Source: Treponema sp.
GTDB lineage: Bacteria; Spirochaetota; Spirochaetia; Treponematales; Breznakiellaceae
DNA: 9,067 bases
Direction of reading: 5' to 3'
Assembly (NCBI GenBank): GCA_009780285.1
Contig: WRAL01000039.1
Location: 1-9,067 of the forward strand
Shown: one piece after another, positions 1 through 6,053 of the stretch
How positions within the stretch are numbered: position 1 is the stretch's first letter
Layout: each line of letters starts with the position of its first letter
Position numbers and translations under genes: made by a program
Notes under the pieces: model-generated
The model's database searches: none
Told to the model about the DNA's origin: nothing
Seen by the model: the letters and a program-made list of their open reading frames with translations, nothing else

Positions 1-559
1 AAAGCTGAACGTAGTTGGGCGCGGCCATCCTTGCCCTTTCGACATGGAAGTGGTTGTCGGCGATCACGCCGCGCAGATAGAGCGCCAGGATTTGAGACCG
101 GTAGCTGTCAATGCTCATAAAGCCGCTACGGGCCGTCAGCTCGCGCGCGCGTTCCAGCATGGCGTCGCGCAATGGCAGGAAAACACCGTCGCCGCCAAAA
201 TAGTTGTAGCCGGCGTAGGCATAGCGCAGAAGGTCGAAGAGGAAATGCAATTCCTCCTCGATTGCGGCCATGCGTATGATGGCGGTAGGCGAGCGCCTTT
301 CAGTGTCTGCGAGTATCGCGGCGATGGCCTCGTCGGTCTCAAGGTCGTAGCCGTCCGGAGACAGGCTTTCCCATGCCTCCTCAAAGTCCGGATGGAAGGC
401 CGGAAGGGTGGCCTCCACGTTCGCGCGCATGATCTCGCGAAGCTCCTCCGGGATCCCGCGCGGGACTTCCGCCGGCCCTTCCTCCCGCGCGCGCTCCGCG
501 CAGGAGGCAAGCAAAAACGCGCAGGCTATCGCGGAGCAGAGCAAAAACGCGCGTTTCAT
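1..559 (-). CDS. Putative lipoprotein, possible S41-family peptidase N-terminus (3' end beyond left edge)
   Basis: The frame stays open from an ATG at 559 to the window edge, giving 186 visible residues and no stop. The N-terminus is a classical lipoprotein signal: MKR, a hydrophobic stretch at residues 4-18, then the lipobox LASC with the acceptor cysteine at residue 20. The mature protein would therefore be lipid-anchored on the outer side of the cytoplasmic membrane or in the outer membrane. A Shine-Dalgarno sequence AGAAGGAG ends 7 bases before the ATG, and a promoter lies further upstream, so the start is well supported. The visible mature part is acidic and probably helical. The segments YAYAGYNYFGGD (113-124) and DNHFHV (168-173) remind me of the region preceding the catalytic domain in some spirochaete S41 (tail-specific) peptidases. 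That assignment is from memory and weak, and the Ser/Lys catalytic residues would lie outside the window. The lipoprotein call is strong and the peptidase call tentative. Confidence 0.8.
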   Translation of the reverse strand, partial: MKRAFLLCSAIACAFLLASCAERAREEGPAEVPRGIPEELREIMRANVEATLPAFHPDFEEAWESLSPDGYDLETDEAIAAILADTERRSPTAIIRMAAIEEELHFLFDLLRYAYAGYNYFGGDGVFLPLRDAMLERARELTARSGFMSIDSYRSQILALYLRGVIADNHFHVERARMAAPNYVQL

Positions 560-598
560 TAAAAAACTCCTTCTCATATAATTCGCATGAGTGGATGG

Positions 599-627
599 AC
601 TTTACCGGAAGTCTCGACAGCCGTCAA
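599..627 (-). promoter_or_regulatory. Sigma70-like promoter of the lipoprotein gene
   Basis: Read on the minus strand, TTGACG (622-627) is followed by a 17-base spacer and TAAAGT (599-604). These match 5/6 and 4/6 of the sigma70 consensus at the ideal spacing. Transcription would start about 590-593 and give a leader of about 30 bases containing the AGAAGGAG ribosome site. The lipoprotein gene is therefore probably transcribed on its own rather than only by read-through from aat. Confidence 0.6.
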
Positions 628-662
628 GCGCCCTGCGAGAAAACATGAAAAATAATTTTTGT

Positions 663-768
663 AAATTGCCACGGAGTTACACGGAGAAAATACCTTTGCG
701 CAGCGCTCCGTGAGTTAATACTTTCTCCTACTCCGTGTAACTCCGTGTCCTCCGTGGTTAATTTTCCG
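663..768. repeat. Intergenic repeat of CACGGAG/CTCCGTG units with a 17-bp perfect inverted repeat
   Basis: The heptamer CACGGAG occurs at 670-676 and 680-686, and its complement CTCCGTG at 706-712, 731-737, 741-747 and 750-756. Within each arm the units start 9 or 10 bases apart, about one helical turn. Bases 670-686 are the exact reverse complement of 731-747, enclosing a 44-base loop that holds the fifth unit. The similarity continues outside the arms: AAATT before the left arm matches AATTTT after the right arm. An inner pair, 683-692 with 719-728, matches at 9 of 10 positions. Similar intergenic CACGGAG-type repeats occur in many copies in diverse environmental bacteria, to my recollection. 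This looks like a REP/MITE-like palindromic element with no coding capacity of its own. As RNA from the aat operon it could form a long hairpin, but it has no adjacent U-run typical of a terminator. Confidence 0.75.
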
Positions 769-819
769 GCAAGATTGATTTCCCGCGTAAAAAGGGAGCG
801 GCAAGAACGAGCGTTTCAT
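715..819 (-). pseudogene. Short ORF after aat, possible remnant of a lipoprotein gene start running into the repeat
   Basis: An ATG at 819 lies 5 bases beyond the aat stop and opens a 34-codon frame ending at TAA (715-717) inside the CACGGAG repeat. The protein begins MKRSFLPLPFYAG, and its second half is only translated repeat sequence. Bases 801-820 match bases 541-560, the start of the lipoprotein gene, at 17 of 20 positions. It may be the leftover 5' end of a duplicated or displaced lipoprotein-type gene broken where the repeat inserted. Chance similarity between two MKR-type starts is the alternative. I do not think it makes a functional protein. Confidence 0.25.
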
Positions 820-824
820 AGCGC

Positions 825-1529
825 CTACTTTTTGGCCGGGCAAGATCGATCCACCGCCTTGCCTAAAAGCTTTAAAAAATAAGCCCGGTCAATTTCCGTC
901 CCGCCGAGGCTGCGCAGGTGCTCGGTGGGCGCCTGGCAGTCGATAAAGGCCGCGCCGTCGTCGAAAAGACGGCGCGCGAGGGAAAGAAAGGCCGCCTTGG
1001 AAGCGTTGGGCTGGAGCGAGAACATCGATTCCCCGCAAAAAGCCCGGCCTATAAGCAGGCCGTAGCAGCCGCCCACAAGCCGGCCGTCGACGCGGGCCTC
1101 CGCGCAATGCGCCCAGCCCAATTTGGCCATGCGCTCGTAGGCTCGTATGATTTCCGGGAGTATCCAGGTGCCGTCCTGCCCGGGTCGCTCTGCCTTCGCG
1201 CAGGCGCGGATCACCGCGGGAAAGTCGCGGTCAAAATCGATCTCAAAAACGCCCTTTTCGAGGATCTTGCGCATGGACTTCGATTCGTGGAGCGTTCGGG
1301 GAAAAATCGCCATGCGCGGATCCGGGGATTGCCAGATCAAAGGATCGCCCGGGCCGTACCAGGGAAAAATCCCCTGCTCGTAGGCGGAAAGAATCATGCC
1401 TGGGGAAAGGTTGCCGCCGACGGCGACGACGCTTTCCCCCCAGCGGGAAGGCGGGGGAAAAGGGAAGCGCTCGTCCTCGTCGAGATAGGGAAAGTTCGGA
1501 TCGGGCCCGACGCGATGGCGGCGCCGCAC
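825..1529 (-). CDS. aat: Leucyl/phenylalanyl-tRNA--protein transferase
   Basis: This cytosolic enzyme transfers Leu or Phe from its aminoacyl-tRNA to proteins with N-terminal Lys or Arg, creating primary N-degrons for ClpS-ClpAP. At 234 residues it has the length of the E. coli enzyme. Family motifs are present in order: AVGGNLSP (36-43), AYEQGIFPWY (49-58), WQSPDPRM (66-73), GTWILPEII (120-128), LVGGCYGLLIGRAFCGESMF (151-170) and FIDCQAPTEHLRSLGG (195-210). E167, D197 and Q199 correspond to E156, D186 and Q188, which are implicated in catalysis in E. coli. Translation starts at a GTG. The AGGGGG ribosome site (1535-1540) overlaps the clpA stop and ends 5 bases before the GTG, so translation is probably coupled to clpA. 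It is the last gene of clpS-clpA-aat, which supports the functional assignment. Confidence 0.96.
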   Translation of the reverse strand: MRRRHRVGPDPNFPYLDEDERFPFPPPSRWGESVVAVGGNLSPGMILSAYEQGIFPWYGPGDPLIWQSPDPRMAIFPRTLHESKSMRKILEKGVFEIDFDRDFPAVIRACAKAERPGQDGTWILPEIIRAYERMAKLGWAHCAEARVDGRLVGGCYGLLIGRAFCGESMFSLQPNASKAAFLSLARRLFDDGAAFIDCQAPTEHLRSLGGTEIDRAYFLKLLGKAVDRSCPAKK

Positions 1530-1538
1530 GAGCGCCCC

Positions 1539-3938
1539 CTAGAAAATCCGCGCGGCTTCCTTTTCCCGCGCCGCTTCACTCTCGCCGCCATTGGCCGAAG
1601 CCTCGTCATCGTCCGTCTCGACCACGGAAACCACGTAGCAGCCGTCGTTCCAGTGCGCGCGGGCGCTTCCGCCGGAGCAAAGCCGGCCGAAAAGAACCTC
1701 GTCCACGAAAAAGCCCTTGATCTTTTCTTCTATTATACGGCCCACGTTGCGCGCGCCGAATTCCCGGCTGTAGCCGTCCCGCGCCAGCGCGTCCACGCAG
1801 GCATCGGTAACCTCGAGCGACACGCGCTTTTCGGCAAGCTGCGAGGAAAAAAGCGCGAGCTCCTTGCGCACGATCGAGGCCATGATCTCGCGGGAAAGAT
1901 GCGAAAAGCGCACCACCGCGTCAAGCCGGTTGCGGAACTCCGGCGTGAAGGTCTTTTCCACCGCGTCGTCCACGGCGCTCTCCCCCTGCGCGCGCTCGCC
2001 GAAGCCTATAAGCTCCCTGCCTATCTCGCGCGCGCCGGCGTTGCTCGTCATGATAAAAACCACGTTGCGGAAATCGGCCTTGCGGCCCTGGTTATCGGTA
2101 AGGGTCGCGTAGTCCATTATTTGCAAAAGAACGTTGTAGATGTCCCCGTGCGCCTTTTCGATCTCGTCAAGAAGAACCACGGCGCGGGGCTGCTTGCGCA
2201 CGGCCTCGGTAAGCTGGCCGCCTTCCTCGTAGCCCACGTAGCCGGGCGCCGAGCCTATAAGCCGGGAAACGGCGTACTTTTCCTGGTACTCGCTCATGTC
2301 GAAGCGAATCATGGCGACGCCGAGAATGTCGGCGAGCCGGCGAGCGAGCTCGGTTTTCCCGACTCCGGTGGGGCCGACGAAAAGGAAGTTCGCCACGGGC
2401 TTTCCCTCGGCGCGGAAGCCGGCGCGCGAGCGCTTTACGGCCTGGGCCACGGCGGCCACCGCATCGTCCTGCCCGAAAACCCCGGCGCGGAGCTTTTCGT
2501 CCAGCGCGCGCAGCTTGTCCTTTTCGCTTTCGCCCACAGAGCGCTCGGGGATCCGCGCGATCTTGGAAACTACGCTTTCGATCTGGCCCACGCCGATTTC
2601 GACTATCTCGACCTCGGCCTTGATCGTCTCGCTGGAATCGGCGCCGGCGGAACGGGCGCTTTCCTCCTCGCCCGGCGCGGCCTCGTCCTCAGCCCCGCCG
2701 GCGGCGATGCGCGCCTGGGCGCCGGCCTCGTCGATCACGTCGATCGCCTTGTCCGGCAGGCGCCTTTCGGTGATGAACTGCGCCGACAGGCGAACGGCCG
2801 CCTCCAGCGCCTCGTCGGAGTAAGCCACGCGATGGAATTCCTCGTACTTGGCCTTCAGCCCGCCGAGAATCGCCACCGCGTCCTCTTGCGAAGGCTCGGC
2901 TATGTCTATCTTTTGAAAGCGCCTTGAAAGCGCCCTATCTTTGTCGAAAAACCTCCCGTATTCCTCGTGCGTGGTCGAGCCTATGCACCTGAGCTTCCCG
3001 GAAGCCAAGGCCGGCTTTAAAAGGTTGGAAGCGTCCATCGCCCCGCCGGAAGCGGCGCCGGCGCCGACCAAGGTGTGAATCTCGTCGATAAAAAGAACCG
3101 CGCGCTCCTTTTTGATCGCCTCGTCCACCACGCGCTTCACGCGCTCCTCGAAATCGCCCCGGTATTTCGCGCCGGCGACCAGAGCGCCCATGTCCAGCGC
3201 GTAAATCGTAAGGCCGCGAAGCGCGCGGGGCACCCGGCCCTCGGCCACGCGCTGGGCGAGGCCTTCGGTTACCGCCGTCTTTCCCACGCCGGAATCGCCG
3301 ACGTGAACCGGATTGTTTTTAAGCCGGCGGCAAAGCACCTGGATCGTGCGGTCGAGCTCGCTTTCCCTTCCAATAAAGGGATCGAGCTTTCCCTCGCGCG
3401 CCAGCTTGGTAAGGTCCGTGGCGTAGCGCGCCAGCGCGGACTTTTTTTCCTTGCCGGCGCGATCCGGCCGGGAAAACGGCCCGCGTTCATCGCCGTCCTC
3501 GTCCGAGACCTTCTCGCCCGGACCGCCGTGGGAAAGGACGGTAAGAAGCTCCAGCCGCTTGATTCCGGCCTTGCGCATGCAGTAGCCGCTGTGGCTGCGC
3601 TCCTCGTCGAAGAGCGAAACCAGAACGTCGGCCACGTCCACCGATTCCTTGTTGGCGCCGCGGCTCTGCAAGGCCGCGCGCTCGATGGCGCTGCGAAAGC
3701 CCACGGTTTGGATAGGCTCCGTCCTCGGCTGCATCGTATTGATCCTGCCAAGGTAATTTTCCATGTCGCTTCTCATCTCCGCCGCGTCGGCGCCGCAGGA
3801 TCTCAGCACGTCCTGCACCCGCTCGAAAGCCAGCGCCGCGTAAAGAATATGCTCCGGCGTAAGGTACTCGTGATTGCGAGCCCGCGCCTCGTTGTAGGCC
3901 GCGTTGCAAATGGCCTGCACGTCATCCGAAATCTTCAT
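1539..3938 (-). CDS. clpA: ATP-dependent Clp protease ATP-binding subunit ClpA
   Basis: This is a cytosolic hexameric AAA+ unfoldase that feeds substrates into ClpP. The double-Clp N-domain (1-140) contains VGFRSAIERAALQSRG and SVDVADVLVSLFDEE and ends in LSHGG, as in ClpA rather than ClpB or ClpC. AAA module 1 has GDSGVGKT (214-221), pore loop KYRG (258-261), Walker B VLFIDE (281-286) and arginines 339-340. Module 2 has GPTGVGKT (522-529), pore loop GYVG (566-569), Walker B VVLLDE (587-592) and sensor-2 GAR (728-730). IGF at 644-646 sits where the ClpP-docking loop of ClpA lies, so a ClpP partner is expected; clpP is not in the window. There is no ClpB-type coiled-coil middle domain. At 799 residues it is somewhat longer than E. 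coli ClpA (758), mainly because of an acidic linker at about 413-447 and a charged C-terminal tail after 775. A strong GGAGGG ribosome site precedes the ATG by 8 bases. It starts 18 bases after clpS. Confidence 0.97.
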   Translation of the reverse strand: MKISDDVQAICNAAYNEARARNHEYLTPEHILYAALAFERVQDVLRSCGADAAEMRSDMENYLGRINTMQPRTEPIQTVGFRSAIERAALQSRGANKESVDVADVLVSLFDEERSHSGYCMRKAGIKRLELLTVLSHGGPGEKVSDEDGDERGPFSRPDRAGKEKKSALARYATDLTKLAREGKLDPFIGRESELDRTIQVLCRRLKNNPVHVGDSGVGKTAVTEGLAQRVAEGRVPRALRGLTIYALDMGALVAGAKYRGDFEERVKRVVDEAIKKERAVLFIDEIHTLVGAGAASGGAMDASNLLKPALASGKLRCIGSTTHEEYGRFFDKDRALSRRFQKIDIAEPSQEDAVAILGGLKAKYEEFHRVAYSDEALEAAVRLSAQFITERRLPDKAIDVIDEAGAQARIAAGGAEDEAAPGEEESARSAGADSSETIKAEVEIVEIGVGQIESVVSKIARIPERSVGESEKDKLRALDEKLRAGVFGQDDAVAAVAQAVKRSRAGFRAEGKPVANFLFVGPTGVGKTELARRLADILGVAMIRFDMSEYQEKYAVSRLIGSAPGYVGYEEGGQLTEAVRKQPRAVVLLDEIEKAHGDIYNVLLQIMDYATLTDNQGRKADFRNVVFIMTSNAGAREIGRELIGFGERAQGESAVDDAVEKTFTPEFRNRLDAVVRFSHLSREIMASIVRKELALFSSQLAEKRVSLEVTDACVDALARDGYSREFGARNVGRIIEEKIKGFFVDEVLFGRLCSGGSARAHWNDGCYVVSVVETDDDEASANGGESEAAREKEAARIF

Positions 3939-3956
3939 CGCCCGTTCCCTCCGGTT

Positions 3957-4262
3957 TCAGGCCGGCTCAAGCGCGCAGCGCAGCGGGAATCCGTCCCGGC
4001 GCGCCGCGGCATGAACCTGTTCCGCCTTTGTGGCGGCAATGTCCCAAGGATAGCGCCCCACTACGCCCTTGCCCTTCTCGTGAACGTCCAGCATGATCCG
4101 GCCGGCCTCGTCAAGCCTTTTGTGAAAGACCGCGACGAGCGCCTCCACGACGAATTCCATGGTCGTATAGTCGTCGTTAAGAAGAATCACGAGACATTCT
4201 TGCGGCTCCTTTATCTTGGAGCCAGTCTTCTCATCGGTTTTTATCAATGTCGATGCGTCCAT
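3957..4262 (-). CDS. clpS: ATP-dependent Clp protease adaptor ClpS
   Basis: ClpS binds proteins with N-terminal Leu, Phe, Tyr or Trp and delivers them to the ClpA N-domain. The 101-residue protein has the typical size: a flexible N-terminal arm (1-20), then the folded domain. The signature LLNDDYTTMEFVVEAL (27-42) supplies N29, D30, D31 and the gatekeeper M35. H61 in MLDVHEKGKGVVG completes the pocket; these correspond to N34, D35, D36, M40 and H66 of E. coli ClpS. The end, GFPLRCALEPA, matches the usual family terminus. It is the first gene of the operon. There is no Shine-Dalgarno sequence before the ATG, but a promoter -10 element lies only 9 bases upstream, which suggests a leaderless transcript. 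Confidence 0.96.
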   Translation of the reverse strand: MDASTLIKTDEKTGSKIKEPQECLVILLNDDYTTMEFVVEALVAVFHKRLDEAGRIMLDVHEKGKGVVGRYPWDIAATKAEQVHAAARRDGFPLRCALEPA

Positions 4263-4271
4263 GCTTAGGCA

Positions 4272-4300
4272 AGTCTACCACAAGCCCGGCATTGAGACAA
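4272..4300 (-). promoter_or_regulatory. Promoter of the clpS-clpA-aat operon, near-leaderless
   Basis: On the minus strand TTGTCT (4295-4300), a 17-base spacer and TAGACT (4272-4277) match the sigma70 boxes at 4/6 each. Only 9 bases separate the -10 box from the clpS ATG, so the transcript would begin at or within about 3 bases of the start codon. The missing Shine-Dalgarno at clpS agrees with this. It is the only plausible promoter I see for the three-gene operon. Confidence 0.55.
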
Positions 4301-4319
4301 GAGCGCCCGGGGCCAACTC

Positions 4320-4350
4320 GCCCAAGGCGGCGCGGGAGGCCGCCTTGGGC
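4320..4350. repeat. 12-bp perfect inverted repeat (hairpin) upstream of clpS
   Basis: The 12-base arms 4320-4331 (GCCCAAGGCGGC) and 4339-4350 are exact reverse complements around a 7-base loop, so RNA from either strand would fold strongly. It lies between the M50 protease stop (4450) and the clpS promoter, 20 bases upstream of the -35 box. No U-run follows it in either direction, so it is not a textbook intrinsic terminator. A T7 run on the minus strand (4376-4382) lies on the wrong side of it. It could block read-through from the protease gene or be a protein-binding site. The nonamer CAAGCCCGG occurs directly repeated at 4281-4289 and 4350-4358. Confidence 0.6.
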
Positions 4351-4449
4351 AAGCCCGGAACGCTGAGGGTCATGCAAAAAAATAGCGCCGGGGAGGCTCG
4401 AATTCAAGCGCGTTCGGAGCGCCGCGAAGGAATTTAGCGCGATACTCCG

Positions 4450-5055
4450 CTACAGAAAAAAATCGACCAAAGCGCGCGCCGCCGCGCCTATGGGCAGAAT
4501 GGAAATACTCGCGAAATTTTGAATCAGCAAGAGCGCGATCAAAGCCGGCATCCCTATTTTAGCCAATAATATTTCAGTTTTCGGCTTTGCGTTGAAAAGG
4601 GAAAATACCACATGGCTTCCGTCCAAAGGCGGAATGGGAAGCATGTTAAAGATAAAGAGCGCAAAGTTTATAAGCGCCGCCACATAAAGCCCGTTAAGAA
4701 AGGCGATTGACGGCGCGGCGGCGGAAAGCGCGGCCCGCAACGCAAGCGCAAGGACGATTCCCAACGCAAGGTTCGAAAAAGGGCCGGCCAGCGCGATAAG
4801 CGCCCTGTCCCTGCGGTAATTGCGAAGACGCGCGGGATTGAAGCGCACCGGCTTCGCCCAGCCGAAACCGACGACAAGCAAAAAGAGAAAGCCCACAGGA
4901 TCGATGTGCCGAAGCGGGTTAAGCGTAAGACGGCCTTCCTCCCGCGCCGTGTCGTCGCCCAGGCGCCAGGCGCAAAGCGCGTGGCAGAATTCATGTACCG
5001 TCAGCCCCAGCAAAATCCCCGGCAGCGAGTAGAGCATGTTTTGAAGGTTCAGCAT
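4450..5055 (-). CDS. Site-2-type membrane zinc metalloprotease (M50 family)
   Basis: This 201-residue, very hydrophobic protein carries the intramembrane metalloprotease signature HEFCH (21-25), in which both His and the Glu bind or activate zinc. The second motif NMLPIPPLDGSHV (137-149) contains the Asp (D145) that completes the metal site. In between lie the typical NPLRHIDPVG (46-55), GWAKPV (65-70) and AGPFSN (90-95). Hydrophobic segments at about 8-30, 53-65, 85-110, 117-140 and 165-190 predict several membrane helices. There is no PDZ domain, so it is the short rhomboid-sized M50B type widespread in bacteria and not RseP. Its substrate is unknown. The start is supported by GGAG placed 5 bases before the ATG. 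It is transcribed divergently from the MBL-fold gene; clpS follows after 187 bases. Confidence 0.92.
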   Translation of the reverse strand: MLNLQNMLYSLPGILLGLTVHEFCHALCAWRLGDDTAREEGRLTLNPLRHIDPVGFLFLLVVGFGWAKPVRFNPARLRNYRRDRALIALAGPFSNLALGIVLALALRAALSAAAPSIAFLNGLYVAALINFALFIFNMLPIPPLDGSHVVFSLFNAKPKTEILLAKIGMPALIALLLIQNFASISILPIGAAARALVDFFL

Positions 5056-5104
5056 TTACGCTCCATATCCACGATTGTCGGCGCTTTTTCCCCGGCGCAA
5101 GACA

Positions 5105-5133
5105 AAAAAGCCGCGCGCCGGGCATGGCTTTTT
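5105..5133. repeat. Inverted repeat in the divergent intergenic region
   Basis: AAAAAGCC (5105-5112) is mirrored by GGCTTTTT (5126-5133) around a 13-base GC-rich loop. It sits in the 106-base gap between two divergent genes, where a terminator is not needed for either, so an operator or a simple structural element is more plausible. The gap must hold promoters for both genes. Confidence 0.35.
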
Positions 5134-5147
5134 AGGCAATCGCGCTT

Positions 5148-5153
5148 TAATAT
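5148..5153 (+). promoter_or_regulatory. Candidate -10 element of the MBL-fold hydrolase gene
   Basis: TAATAT (5148-5153) lies 8 bases before the ATG in the only AT-rich spot of the gap. No good -35 box is present at the right distance (TGGCTT at 5125-5130 is poor). If used, the mRNA would start next to the ATG, as proposed for clpS and the Nudix gene. The purine-rich AGAAGAAG before the ATG could instead act as a weak ribosome site. Confidence 0.3.
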
Positions 5154-5161
5154 AGAAGAAG

Positions 5162-6046
5162 ATGAAAAAACGAAAAGGCGGAAAGCTTTGGCCTATTTTC
5201 GCGGCGGCGGCGCTTCTTGCGCTGGCCTTGGCCTACGCGGCGCCCGGCGCGCCATCACACGCGAGCGAGGCGGCGCGCCCGCAAGAGGCGCATATGCGCG
5301 ACGGACTTGTCGCGCATTTTATCGACGTCGGGCAGGGAGACGCGACCCTGATACAGACCTCGGGCGGAAACGCGCTGATCGACGGCGGGGACAGGCGCGC
5401 GGCGGACGCTTTTACGCGCTACCTGCGCGATGCGGGCGTTTCGAGCATCGCATACGTTATCGCCACGCATCCACACGCCGACCATATCGCCGGCCTTGTG
5501 AACGTTCTTTACGAGTTTGAGGTTGGGGCCGTGATAATGCCTCGGGTCGCGCACACGACCGTAACTTTCGAGCGCCTTCTCGACGCTATCGAGGAGAAAA
5601 ACATTCCGGTGATAGAACCCGTTCCCGGCGCCACGTTTAGGCTTGGGGACGCGGTTCTGACGATAGTCGCTCCGAACTCGGGCGGGCATAGAAACCTTAA
5701 CAATTATTCAGTTTCAGCGCTGGTAACATACGGCGCCACGAGCTTTTTGTTTACCGGGGATGCGGAAGTGGAATCGGAAGACGAGATGCTGGCTAACGGG
5801 CTCGATCTTTCCGCGCAGGTTTTGCACGTAGGCCACCACGGAAGCAGGACAAGCACGACCGAGGCGTTTTTACAAGCCGTTTCTCCAAAGATCGCCGTGA
5901 TAAGCGTGGGCGCGAGCAATTCATTCGGGCATCCGAACGCAGAGGTGGTTCAAAGGCTTGAAAGCTCCGGCGCCAGGGTTTACCGAACCGACATGCACGG
6001 CACTATCGTCATTGCGAGCGACGGCAGCGCGCTAACGGTACGCTAG
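5162..6046 (+). CDS. Exported ComEC/Rec2-like metallo-beta-lactamase-fold hydrolase
   Basis: The 294-residue protein begins with a basic stretch (MKKRKGGK) and a hydrophobic segment (about 10-27), followed by APGAPSHASEA. This is a signal peptide or membrane anchor, so the enzyme domain (45-294) should lie outside the cytoplasm. The domain opens with HFIDVGQGDATLI (52-64), typical of ComEC-type MBL proteins. It has the metal motif THPHADH (102-108), TGDAE (198-202) with the bridging Asp, LHVGHHGS (221-228) and SFGHPN (255-260). All expected metal ligands are present. Related domains form the C-terminus of the DNA-uptake channel ComEC, but this protein lacks the membrane channel, so a role in DNA uptake is not implied. 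A nuclease or phosphodiesterase activity is plausible; the substrate is unknown. It is followed 7 bases later by a DUF3006 gene, a pairing common in Firmicutes. Confidence 0.92.
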   Translation: MKKRKGGKLWPIFAAAALLALALAYAAPGAPSHASEAARPQEAHMRDGLVAHFIDVGQGDATLIQTSGGNALIDGGDRRAADAFTRYLRDAGVSSIAYVIATHPHADHIAGLVNVLYEFEVGAVIMPRVAHTTVTFERLLDAIEEKNIPVIEPVPGATFRLGDAVLTIVAPNSGGHRNLNNYSVSALVTYGATSFLFTGDAEVESEDEMLANGLDLSAQVLHVGHHGSRTSTTEAFLQAVSPKIAVISVGASNSFGHPNAEVVQRLESSGARVYRTDMHGTIVIASDGSALTVR

Positions 6047-6053
6047 AAAGGCC

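Noticed and set aside
44..562. A 172-codon plus-strand frame at the left edge.
   Set aside because: The opposite strand has a lipoprotein signal peptide, ribosome site and promoter; the plus frame has none of these.
670..756. The repeated heptamers as a CRISPR array.
   Set aside because: Units are only 7 bases long, occur in both orientations and have 2-3 bases between them, with no spacers and no cas genes.
715..819. The short ORF after aat as a toxin or leader peptide.
   Set aside because: Half of it is translated repeat sequence, and there is no partner gene and no clear ribosome site.
918..2927. A 669-codon open frame on the plus strand, antisense to aat and clpA.
   Set aside because: It lies opposite two unmistakable genes, resembles no family I know, and is rich in Ala, Arg, Gly and His as expected from the complement of GC-biased codons.
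3075..4268. A 397-codon plus-strand frame opposite clpA and clpS.
   Set aside because: Same reason: the minus-strand proteins show complete family motifs throughout this stretch, so the plus frame is a by-product of codon bias.
4320..4350. The hairpin as an intrinsic terminator of the M50 protease gene.
   Set aside because: No U-run follows the stem on the minus strand; the T-run at 4376-4382 comes before the stem in the direction of transcription.
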